Origin: CAZFCK01 sp964517355
Lineage (GTDB): Bacteria; Desulfobacterota; Desulfovibrionia; Desulfovibrionales; Desulfovibrionaceae
Assembly: GCA_964517355.1 (NCBI GenBank)
Contig: CAZFCK010000046.1
Coordinates: 1 to 24,806 of the forward strand
Direction: 5' to 3'
DNA: 24,806 bases
Shown: in pieces, positions 13,491 to 21,127 of the stretch
Layout of the letters: every line of letters starts with the position of its first letter
Numbering within the stretch: position 1 is the stretch's first letter
The notes under the pieces: model-generated
Databases searched by the model: none
What the model was told of the DNA's origin: nothing
What the model saw: the letters and a program-made list of their open reading frames with translations, nothing else
Program-made: the position numbers and the translations under genes

Positions 13491-15685
13491 AATTGCATAT
13501 CATTATTCTCGTGGTCGTCAGTGCTCTGCTGCTTTCGTGCGCTAAGGACCAGAAAAACACGATCTCGTTGCCCGAGCCTTTGCGTAGCCCGGACGATACG
13601 CCCATTGAGGATTTCAAGCTGCCCGCCGAGCAGGCCGCTCCCGAGCAGGCCACGCGCTTCAAGTCCACGCCGCATATCGTGCCCGGATATTCCGGTCCCG
13701 CGGGCGCTTCCCAGGATGGGGACTTCAGCGCGAAGGGAGCGTACCAGGTGAGCGTGGACAACTTGCCTCTGCCAGCCTTTATCAATGAAATCTACGGCAA
13801 CATGCTGCACGTGACGTTTGAAATCTCCTCGGTTATTTCCAAGAGCGGGGATCTTGTGACCCTGCGCTCCGGGAAAAAACTCAATGCCGCGGAGTTGGAC
13901 TATCTGGCGCGGCAGGTCCTTGAAAATTACGGCGTCGCCGTGCAGAAGATCGGGGAGGTCTATCATTTTTCCGTGGCCAAGCCGGACGCTCTGGTGGGCG
14001 AGCCGCCCTTGATCATCAGTGGGCGCACCCTGCCCGACGTGCCCGTGACCCATCGCCCCATTTTTCAACTCGTGCCCTTGCAGGTGGTCAAGGCGGCCAA
14101 CGTGACCGAATGGATCAACCAGGCCTACAAGGGGCACGACGTTAAAATCTTCAGCGACCAGCCGCGCAACGCCATCCTGATCATGGGGTCGCCGCCCATG
14201 GTTTCCCAGGTGGTGGAGGCCATCAAGATTTTCGACCAGCCCACCATGCGGGGGCGCTTCAGCGAACGGATCGAACCGGTGTACCTCACCGCGGCGGATC
14301 TGGCTGAAATGCTGCAAAACATACTCTCCACGGAAGGCTATTCCGTCGGATTGAGCCAGGGCGGCGTTTCGGAAAACGCCAGCGTGTTCCTGCTGCCCAT
14401 AGAGACGGTGAACTCCCTGATCGCCTTTGCCTCGGATAAGCAAAGCCTGGCGCACATCAGAGATTGGGTGCGCACCCTGGACCAGCCCAACGAACTGGCC
14501 CAGAAAATGGAGACGACGGGCGTCTATTATTACAATGTGCAGAACACCAACGCCGAGGATCTGTACGACGTGCTCGTGGACATTGTGGCCAATATCAACG
14601 AGTCCGGCGGAATTTCGGTCAATATCGACGGAACCCAGAAAAAGACCGCGGCGACGGCCGAGAAAAAGGAAACTGACGAAAGCGCCGAGAAAAATACGGG
14701 CGCTGAACAGCCTTTCAAGGCCAAGATGCTGACGAACGAAGATATTGTCACGCCCCGCAAAGGCAAGGCTTCCAAAAGCAAGAAGGCATCAAACGGCGAG
14801 GCCGGGAGCCTTGTTGTGGACAAGGCGCGCAACGCTCTGATCTATCAGGGGTCGCGCCAGGTCTGGGAGGTGCTGTTGCCCATAGTGCGCGAGATGGACC
14901 AGGCGCCGCGCATGGTGCTCATCGAAGTCACCATAGCCGAAGTCACGCTTTCCAATGAGGAGGAATTCGGCGTCGAATGGCTGCTCAAGGATTACTACGG
15001 CAGCGATGCGGACGGCGGCTGGGTGGGAGAATACGGCACGTTGGACGGCTTGACTGCCGGCACCCAGGGCTTTTCCTACGTGTTGAACTATGGGGGCAAA
15101 ACCCGCGCCATATTGAACGCCTTTGCCGAAAAGAGCCGCGTGACGGTGCTTTCCACCCCCCGCATCATGGTCAAGAGCGGCAGCGAGGCCACCATCGACG
15201 TTGGTACCGACGTGCCCACCATTACCAGCCAGTCTTCGGGTAACGACGACGACAGCAAGGTGTATCAACAAATCCAGTACCGCCGGACCGGTACCTTGCT
15301 CACCGTCACGCCCACGGTGCACTCCGGCAGGCGCGTGGATCTCGAAATCTCCCAGGAAGTCAGCCAGACCACGGACTCCACGTCTTCCAACATCGACAGT
15401 CCCAACATCTTCACGCGCACCATCGAGACCACCCTGGGCCTCAAGGATGGCGGGTCGGTGCTCCTGGGCGGCCTGATTTCCACCGACAGCTCGCACGGCT
15501 ACTCAGGAGTGCCCATTCTGAGCGACATACCCCTGGTCGGCCGCATTTTCCGCGTTGAAAAGGAAAACGACAAGCGCACCGAGCTGGTCATGCTTATTAT
15601 TCCCTACATCATCGACGACGACCAGGACGCGGTGCAAATCACCAACAGCCTGAAATCTCGGTTGACGGGAGTGGTGGAAGACTAG
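13487..15685 (+). CDS. gspD: Type II secretion outer-membrane secretin GspD, itself a lipoprotein
   Basis: A 732-aa protein. The signal peptide ends in the lipobox LLSC (Cys18), so the secretin should be lipidated. The periplasmic N0 domain starts near residue 85 (YQVSVDNLPLPAFINEIYG). The N1-N3 ring domains follow, with their NxxxI-x-G and LDQP repeats. N3 is interrupted by a Lys/Glu/Ala-rich low-complexity insert (about 385-438). The C-terminal secretin barrel contains VLSTPRIMV and the signature VPILSDIPLVGRIF from residue 675. GspD forms the outer-membrane channel for folded substrates. No gspC is present upstream, where it normally lies, and the chain ends soon after the barrel with little room for a pilotin-binding S-domain, consistent with self-targeting through its lipid. 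Confidence 0.95.
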   Translation: MKLHIIILVVVSALLLSCAKDQKNTISLPEPLRSPDDTPIEDFKLPAEQAAPEQATRFKSTPHIVPGYSGPAGASQDGDFSAKGAYQVSVDNLPLPAFINEIYGNMLHVTFEISSVISKSGDLVTLRSGKKLNAAELDYLARQVLENYGVAVQKIGEVYHFSVAKPDALVGEPPLIISGRTLPDVPVTHRPIFQLVPLQVVKAANVTEWINQAYKGHDVKIFSDQPRNAILIMGSPPMVSQVVEAIKIFDQPTMRGRFSERIEPVYLTAADLAEMLQNILSTEGYSVGLSQGGVSENASVFLLPIETVNSLIAFASDKQSLAHIRDWVRTLDQPNELAQKMETTGVYYYNVQNTNAEDLYDVLVDIVANINESGGISVNIDGTQKKTAATAEKKETDESAEKNTGAEQPFKAKMLTNEDIVTPRKGKASKSKKASNGEAGSLVVDKARNALIYQGSRQVWEVLLPIVREMDQAPRMVLIEVTIAEVTLSNEEEFGVEWLLKDYYGSDADGGWVGEYGTLDGLTAGTQGFSYVLNYGGKTRAILNAFAEKSRVTVLSTPRIMVKSGSEATIDVGTDVPTITSQSSGNDDDSKVYQQIQYRRTGTLLTVTPTVHSGRRVDLEISQEVSQTTDSTSSNIDSPNIFTRTIETTLGLKDGGSVLLGGLISTDSSHGYSGVPILSDIPLVGRIFRVEKENDKRTELVMLIIPYIIDDDQDAVQITNSLKSRLTGVVED

Positions 15686-15686
15686 C

Positions 15687-16829
15687 GTGAGGGTCTTGCA
15701 TTTTTTCAAAAACTACCTGCCCGATTCCTTCGGGGGGGTGGAGCAGACCATTTACCAGCTCGCGGTGGGCATGCGCCCCCTGGGTGTGGAGAGCGTGGTG
15801 CTGTGCCTTTCCGGAGACACGAAGTATCCGGTGCTCAATTGCCGCGAGCACGCCATAGTGCGTTCGCCGTGCTCCCTGTATTTCGCCTCCACCCCGTTCG
15901 GACGCTCATTGTACCGGCAGTATCGATGCCTGGTGCGCCATTGCGATTTCGTGCATTTTCACTTTCCCTATCCCATTGCGGACCTTTTCTATCTGTTGCG
16001 CGGCATCGACAAGCCCGCCCTTGTCACGTACCACAGCGACATAGTGAAACAAAAATATCTGTTCTTTTTCTATAAACCGCTCATGCACGCCTTTTTGTCA
16101 AGAATAAAGTGCATTGTGGCCACCTCCCCCAATTACCTCGCCTCCAGCCCCGTGCTGCAAAGATACAAGGAAAAGGTGCGCATCATCCCCCTGGGCATAG
16201 CGCCTGCGGATACGCGGGAGCGGGGAAACGCCCCTTCCCCTGCCGGAGCCTCCGTATCCAGGATCGAGAAATGGAAACGGCTCGTGGGGCAGGATTTTTT
16301 TTTCTTTGTCGGTGTGTTCCGCTATTATAAGGGGCTGCATTATCTGTTGCAGGCCGCCAAGCTGACCAACTACCGCTTTGTGCTCGCCGGGTCCGGCCCA
16401 TTGGAACACTCCATCAAGGAGTACAAGCTGAAACACCGTCTGGACAACGTGCACCTTGTCGGCAAGATCAGTGAGGAGGATAAGAACGCGCTGCTCTCGT
16501 TGTGCAAGGCCGTGGTTTTTCCTTCGCATCTGCGTTCGGAGGCCTTCGGCATCACGCTGCTGGAAGGCGCCATGCACGGTAAGCCGCTTGTTTCGTGTGA
16601 AATCGGCACAGGCACGTCCTATGTGAATCTGGACGGGGAAACCGGTTTCGTGGTGCCCCCGCGCAACCCTTACGCCCTGGCCCAGGCGTTGCACGCCATC
16701 TATCTGGACAAAGGGCGCGTACGGGATTTCGCGCAAGGGGCCAGAACCAGATTTTACGAAAACTTCACCGCGTCGCAAATGGCAGCATCGTACTACAAGC
16801 TTTACGATGAACTCTCGCAAACGTCTTAA
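15687..16829 (+). CDS. Family 4 glycosyltransferase
   Basis: A 380-aa GT-B enzyme. The GTG start lies one base after the gspD stop, with GGTGGAAG before it. The N-terminal domain opens LHFFKNYLPDSFGGVEQ, the acceptor-side Gly-Gly loop common in GT4, and has YHSDIVKQK near residue 115, a form seen in mannosyl- and related transferases of the WbaZ/WcaI type. The donor domain carries the EX7E motif E285-AFGITLL-E293. No signal peptide is present, so it acts in the cytoplasm or at the inner face of the membrane. Its place inside a T2SS operon implies co-expression with secretion. The sugar donor and acceptor cannot be told. Confidence 0.9.
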   Translation: MRVLHFFKNYLPDSFGGVEQTIYQLAVGMRPLGVESVVLCLSGDTKYPVLNCREHAIVRSPCSLYFASTPFGRSLYRQYRCLVRHCDFVHFHFPYPIADLFYLLRGIDKPALVTYHSDIVKQKYLFFFYKPLMHAFLSRIKCIVATSPNYLASSPVLQRYKEKVRIIPLGIAPADTRERGNAPSPAGASVSRIEKWKRLVGQDFFFFVGVFRYYKGLHYLLQAAKLTNYRFVLAGSGPLEHSIKEYKLKHRLDNVHLVGKISEEDKNALLSLCKAVVFPSHLRSEAFGITLLEGAMHGKPLVSCEIGTGTSYVNLDGETGFVVPPRNPYALAQALHAIYLDKGRVRDFAQGARTRFYENFTASQMAASYYKLYDELSQTS

Positions 16830-17940
16830 GATCCTTGTCAACGCCATTCCCGCGGTGCGCGTGAGCACGGGCATAGGGCGCTATGTCCTTTCCCTGTATG
16901 CGGCCATGGGGAAGCTGTATGCGGACGAGCTCGACATATCGTATTGGACGGGCGGGGACATTGCCAAGTCCCTGCACAACACCCATGCCGAACCCGGCGT
17001 CATGTCCAGTTCCTCAGCGTTTTGGAAGCTGCCGGGGAGCGTTTCCGTCTGCTTGCGCTATGCGCTCATGCGCAAGCGCGAGGCGTTTTTGCGGCGCCGC
17101 ATTCACGAATTCGACCTTTTTCACGAGACATCGTTTTTTCCGCCCCCGCTGGCGGATACCCCGGTGCTTTTCACGCTGCACGACCTTTCCCTGCTGCGTT
17201 TTCCGCAATGGCACCCCAAAGAGCGCACCTTGTTTTTCGATGCGTTTTTTTACAAACGGTTCGCGTATGCGGATCACATTCTGACGGTTTCGCACCATAC
17301 GCGCAACGATTACGAGCTGTTGCTGCCGGGTTTGGGGGGCAAACCCGTGACCGTGACGCATCTGGGCATTGACGAGACGATTTTCCACCCCTGGGAAGAG
17401 CGGGAGGTGGAGGAGGTCGTGCGCCGGTACCGGCTTCCGGAGCGCTTTGTCTTGACTGTCGGATCGGGAGATCCGAGAAAGAACATGCAGGGGCTGCTCG
17501 CCGCGTTTCCCGGCAAGGAGTTGGACCTGCCACTCGTGGTGGCGGGGTGGAAAGGGTGGCATTGGCCTGAACTGCCGGATAATGTTATCCATCTGGGATA
17601 TGTTCCGGATAAGGATCTTTCACGGCTCTACGCGGGGGCGCGCTTTTTCGTCTATCCCAGTTTTCACGAGGGGTTCGGCCTGCCGGTGCTGGAGGCCATG
17701 GCCTGCGGCTGCCCGGTGCTGACATCGCGTGTGTCCAGTATCCCGGAAGTGGGGCGCGGCCATGCGCTGTATTTCGATCCCGCATCGCGTGAAGATCTGG
17801 CGCGAAAGATGCGCCTTCTGGCTCTGGACGATGCGCGCAGGGATGCCATGAAACGCGGTCTGCTTGCCTCCGGAATGCATTTCGGTTGGGATGCGACCGC
17901 GAAAAAAACCTACGAAGCTATTGCTTCGTTGCTGCACTGA
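16807..17940 (+). CDS. Second family 4 glycosyltransferase
   Basis: A 377-aa GT-B enzyme. The N-terminus reads ILVNAIPAVRVSTGIGRY, with the Gly-Ile-Gly-Arg-Tyr loop typical of GT4 mannosyltransferases of O-antigen clusters. Residues near 110 hold the LFTLHDLSLLRFP block and near 155 the SHHTRND block. The donor site contains LTVGSGDPRKNMQGL and EX7E (E288-GFGLPVL-E296). It overlaps the previous gene by 23 bp and has no clear SD, so it is probably translated by coupling. It has no membrane segments. It likely adds consecutive sugars with its neighbour to a lipid-linked or protein-linked glycan; the linkage is unknown. Confidence 0.9.
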   Translation: MNSRKRLKILVNAIPAVRVSTGIGRYVLSLYAAMGKLYADELDISYWTGGDIAKSLHNTHAEPGVMSSSSAFWKLPGSVSVCLRYALMRKREAFLRRRIHEFDLFHETSFFPPPLADTPVLFTLHDLSLLRFPQWHPKERTLFFDAFFYKRFAYADHILTVSHHTRNDYELLLPGLGGKPVTVTHLGIDETIFHPWEEREVEEVVRRYRLPERFVLTVGSGDPRKNMQGLLAAFPGKELDLPLVVAGWKGWHWPELPDNVIHLGYVPDKDLSRLYAGARFFVYPSFHEGFGLPVLEAMACGCPVLTSRVSSIPEVGRGHALYFDPASREDLARKMRLLALDDARRDAMKRGLLASGMHFGWDATAKKTYEAIASLLH

Positions 17941-17951
17941 CAGGAGAGGCC

Positions 17952-18158
17952 ATGCTGCGATTATTGATTTTTCCGCTGGCAGTGTTGTTCTTTGTTACCG
18001 GATGTTGCTCAACGTGCTATACATCGCGAGTCAATTGCAATGATACGCTTGTCTGCGATATACAACGCCTTTTGGCGATCGATGAGTTTAGCGTCACGTA
18101 CATGCGCAACACTGTTGAATGCATCAAAACCGCAGAACCTCCCGCTTCCAAGGAATAA
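17952..18158 (+). CDS. Small cysteine-rich lipoprotein
   Basis: A 68-aa protein with an excellent SD (CAGGAGAGG) a few bases before the ATG. The signal sequence MLRLLIFPLAVLFFVTGC ends in a lipobox (V-T-G-C, Cys18). The mature chain has only about 50 residues but contains further Cys at 19, 22, 29, 35 and 57, so disulfides or metal binding are possible. No family is recognised. It lies between the glycosyltransferases and gspE, nine bases before gspE, in DNA poorer in GC than the neighbours. A pilotin-like or assembly role for the secretion system is conceivable from context alone, and an unrelated lipoprotein is equally possible. It is easily missed because of its size. Confidence 0.75.
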   Translation: MLRLLIFPLAVLFFVTGCCSTCYTSRVNCNDTLVCDIQRLLAIDEFSVTYMRNTVECIKTAEPPASKE

Positions 18159-18167
18159 GGCGTATCC

Positions 18168-19850
18168 ATGTCTCTAATGGCCACGTATCTTTTGGAGAAC
18201 ACCATGATCTCCAAAGATGACTATGAAAAAGCCATGCTTTACGTAGACGCCTACGGGGGAAGCATCGGTTCCATTCTCATTCGCATCGGCGCGTTGTCCG
18301 AAGATTCCCTGCTCACGGTGTACAAGGACTTCTACACCTTTCCGGTGCTTTCCGTTTCGGATTTTCCGGATGACGCGGCCAGCTATCTCGAGGCCATGGA
18401 GATGTCGGGCATTGAGCCGGACTGGTGGATTGACCAGGGGCTGCTGGTCTGGTTCGGTAAAAACGGCGACCTTTACTGTACGCAAAAGAATTATTTCGAA
18501 GACTTTTCCTTTGAGTTTTTTGAAAAGATCTTCACCGAACACACGGTGAACTACAGGCTGTGCCGATCCTATGATTTCGATAAGGCCGTTGATCTGGTGC
18601 AGAAAAGCATCCAGTTCGCCACCTCGTCCCTGACCGACGACGTGAGCTTTCTGCGTGAACTCGCGGAAGAGGCCCCGGTCATAGAATTCGTGAACAACCT
18701 CTTGGCCCAGGCCTATGAGCAGAACGCTTCGGATATCCATATCGAGCCGGGCGAGCACCAGATGGAGGCGCGCTACCGCATCGACGGCGTGCTCTACACC
18801 AAATTCTCCCTGCCCCAGGAGCGGTTCGCGGCCATATCGTCCCGCGTGAAGCTGATTTCAGGCATCGACATCTCGGAAAAGCGGCTTCCCCAGGATGGCC
18901 GTCTCGGCATCCGCCTGGGAGGCGAAGAAGTGGATATCCGCGTTTCCACCGTGCCGGGAGTGCATGGCGAATCCATCGTCATGCGCCTTTTGCCCAAGGA
19001 CAAGAAAAGCTTCGAGCTTGAGGATCTCGGGTTCGAGCCCGATCATTTCCAGCGCATAACGTCCTGGATACACGAATCAAACGGCATCATCCTGGTCACA
19101 GGTCCCACGGGCTCGGGTAAATCCACGACGCTGTACGCGGCGTTGGAAAAGATCAACACCCGCGACCGGAAGATCATCACCGTGGAAGACCCTGTGGAAT
19201 ATCAGGTGGACGGCATCACGCAGATTCAGACCCACGCGGACATCGGGTATACCTTTGCGCGTGCCTTACGCTCCATTTTGCGGCAAGACCCGGACATCAT
19301 CATGATCGGTGAGATCCGCGACCTGGAAACGGCGCAAATCGCGGTGCAGGCGTCCCTCACCGGCCACCTGGTGCTCTCCACCCTGCATACCAACGACGCC
19401 ATCAGCGCCTTTACCAGGCTCGTGGATATGGGCGTGGAGCCGTTTCTGGTGGCCTCGCCGGTCAAGGGCGTCATGGCCCAGCGCCTGGTGCGCAGACTCT
19501 GCCCCCATTGCCGTACCCCAAAGGAACCGCCCGAAAAGATCAGGGTCTACGGCGAAACCCTGCTGGAACGCTTCGGCGTGGACATGCAGCCGCAATGGTT
19601 TTCCGGGGCAGGCTGCCATCAATGCCAGGGCTCGGGCTACAAGGGGCGCATCGGGATCTACGAAATGATTCCCGTGGACGCGGCGATACAGGATTACGTG
19701 CTTTCAAGCGCGTCCTCCAATGAGCTGGCGCGCTACGCCAAAGACAAATACCGCACCCTGTTCGATGACGGCATGTTTAAGGTCATGCGCGGCATGACCA
19801 GCGTGGATGAACTGTTGCGCGTCATCTCCTATGATTTCTCGAAATCCTGA
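18168..19850 (+). CDS. gspE: Type II secretion ATPase GspE
   Basis: A 560-aa protein. The N-terminal 60 residues (LLENTMISKDDYEKAM...ILIRIGALSED) resemble the T2SSE/MshEN N-domain that binds GspL. The ATPase core contains NASDIHIEPGE, the Walker A GPTGSGKST (312-320), the Asp box (ITVEDPVEYQVDG), the Walker B-like GEIRDLETA from residue 381 and the His-box LSTLHTND. The zinc-binding tetracysteine C445-PH-C448...C483-HQ-C486 is intact, which separates GspE from PilT. It drives pseudopilus extension. It is displaced from gspF-D by two glycosyltransferase genes and the small lipoprotein gene, but is in the same orientation, with AAGG eight bases before the ATG. Confidence 0.96.
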   Translation: MSLMATYLLENTMISKDDYEKAMLYVDAYGGSIGSILIRIGALSEDSLLTVYKDFYTFPVLSVSDFPDDAASYLEAMEMSGIEPDWWIDQGLLVWFGKNGDLYCTQKNYFEDFSFEFFEKIFTEHTVNYRLCRSYDFDKAVDLVQKSIQFATSSLTDDVSFLRELAEEAPVIEFVNNLLAQAYEQNASDIHIEPGEHQMEARYRIDGVLYTKFSLPQERFAAISSRVKLISGIDISEKRLPQDGRLGIRLGGEEVDIRVSTVPGVHGESIVMRLLPKDKKSFELEDLGFEPDHFQRITSWIHESNGIILVTGPTGSGKSTTLYAALEKINTRDRKIITVEDPVEYQVDGITQIQTHADIGYTFARALRSILRQDPDIIMIGEIRDLETAQIAVQASLTGHLVLSTLHTNDAISAFTRLVDMGVEPFLVASPVKGVMAQRLVRRLCPHCRTPKEPPEKIRVYGETLLERFGVDMQPQWFSGAGCHQCQGSGYKGRIGIYEMIPVDAAIQDYVLSSASSNELARYAKDKYRTLFDDGMFKVMRGMTSVDELLRVISYDFSKS

Positions 19851-19857
19851 ACCGGTT

Positions 19858-19901
19858 CCCGGCATGATGCGGCGAGAAACAGTTCCCTTTTGCCTGCCGG
19901 G
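19858..19901 (+). other. Inverted repeat in the gspE/permease gap
   Basis: CCCGGCA pairs with TGCCGGG around a 30-nt loop. It fills much of the 74-bp gap, the largest within the secretion run. There is no T-run, so it is at most a transcript-modulating structure. Confidence 0.25.
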
Positions 19902-19924
19902 ACAATTTACGATATGCAGCCGCC

Positions 19925-21127
19925 ATGCGTTCTTCCAAGAAAGTTGACATAATTCAAGTAAGCGTGCGCTACGTCTTTCGCGTGCGCAAGAAATTCTTCG
20001 GGATTTTCTTTTCCATCGCTCTGGGCATTGCGGGATTGATCATGCTCGTCACCATGGGGTCGGAGGTGCGGAACACCCTCAACAACGACCTGGAATTGCT
20101 GGGGGGCGCAACCGTGATACGCTGCCAATACGAGCGCGGACTCTCGGCGCAGGAACGGCTGACCGATCCTCTGGAGTTTACGGATGAAGTCGTGGAGGCC
20201 GTGCGCAAGATGCCCGGAGTCTACGCCGCCAGCCTGCTCACCTTCGGCGAGGGGTACACCACGTACAACGAGAACGAGATTTCCGATTATACCCTCATGG
20301 GCATCGACTCCTATTACTGGGAGGTCACCACGGTGGAACCCATACGGGGGCGTTTCTTCAGTGAAAAAGCGGTCGAGGAACGCCAACGGGTCTGCGTGCT
20401 GGGCAAGACGCTGGCGCAGCGCATCTTCGGCACTCTTGAAGGCGTGGTGGGCCAATATATCCAGATTCAGGAGTCGTTGTACAAAATTGTGGGCATACTC
20501 GGGGGCAAAAGCGCCGACGACAGAATGGAATGCGCCTTTATTCCCTTTTCCACCAGCCAGGATCGCATCAGCCATCTGGTGCCGCCGAAATTGTACGTGC
20601 GCGCGGCCTCCTGGGATCATGTGGGAATGGTCGCGGACAACATCCCTAAAACCATAGCCGCGGTGCAGTCCACTGAGGGACTTGTGATCAATGTGTCCTG
20701 GGGGCCGCTCAACCACGTCAAACGCATGGTCTTCTGGGTGCAGGCCTTTATCGTCTTTTCAGTGATCACGTCCATTTTCATCGGCGGCTTCGGCATTTGG
20801 AACGGCATGATGTCCTCCGTCAAGGCGCGCACCAGGGAGATAGGGCTGAAAAAGGCCATGGGCGCCACGGACAGCGATATCATGGTGCAGTTTCTCAGTG
20901 AGGCGCTGACCGTCACCATTATGGCCGCCATCTTCGGCGTACTTTTAGGACGCGGCACGGTGGAGGTGTTGTGCTACCTGCTGCAAACGCGCCCCAATGA
21001 AGAACTCTTTATGTATGCGGCGGTCGCGGGCGCCACGGCGTCGCTGCTGGTGGGCTTTTGCGCCGGATATTATCCGGCCTTCAAGGCCAGCCGCATGGAG
21101 GTCGTCACCGCCATCCGCTATGAATGA
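19925..21127 (+). CDS. MacB/FtsX-type ABC transporter permease without adjacent ATPase
   Basis: A 400-aa protein with the MacB plan. One N-terminal membrane helix (about residues 24-45) is followed by a periplasmic domain of about 220 residues (MacB_PCD-like, with the ISDYTLMGIDSYYW and PIRGRFF blocks). The FtsX domain then carries helices near 272-298, 323-345 and 364-386, and the ending GYYPAFKASRMEVVTAIRYE is the standard C-terminus of this family. The motif KARTREIGLKKAMGA lies between helices 2 and 3, as expected. Such permeases need a LolD/MacB-type ATPase, but none is encoded beside it in this window and none is fused. It lies between gspE and two glycosyltransferase genes. It could transduce force to periplasmic partners (MacB-like) or act on a lipoprotein or glycan substrate. 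The start codon lacks a good SD. Confidence 0.88.
   Translation: MRSSKKVDIIQVSVRYVFRVRKKFFGIFFSIALGIAGLIMLVTMGSEVRNTLNNDLELLGGATVIRCQYERGLSAQERLTDPLEFTDEVVEAVRKMPGVYAASLLTFGEGYTTYNENEISDYTLMGIDSYYWEVTTVEPIRGRFFSEKAVEERQRVCVLGKTLAQRIFGTLEGVVGQYIQIQESLYKIVGILGGKSADDRMECAFIPFSTSQDRISHLVPPKLYVRAASWDHVGMVADNIPKTIAAVQSTEGLVINVSWGPLNHVKRMVFWVQAFIVFSVITSIFIGGFGIWNGMMSSVKARTREIGLKKAMGATDSDIMVQFLSEALTVTIMAAIFGVLLGRGTVEVLCYLLQTRPNEELFMYAAVAGATASLLVGFCAGYYPAFKASRMEVVTAIRYE

Noticed and set aside
7849..19850. Type IV pilus biogenesis operon
   Set aside because: The Ca-loop GspG, a GspK lacking Glu5 with a helix-hairpin-helix-like segment, GspE with an intact tetracysteine site and the G-H-I-J-K order all point to T2SS. 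No PilT, PilM or major pilin is seen.
20997..21119. Upstream extension of the large glycosyltransferase by 41 residues
   Set aside because: This part lies wholly within the permease gene and reads as an Arg/Pro-rich shadow. The ATG at 21120 gives a normal short overlap.
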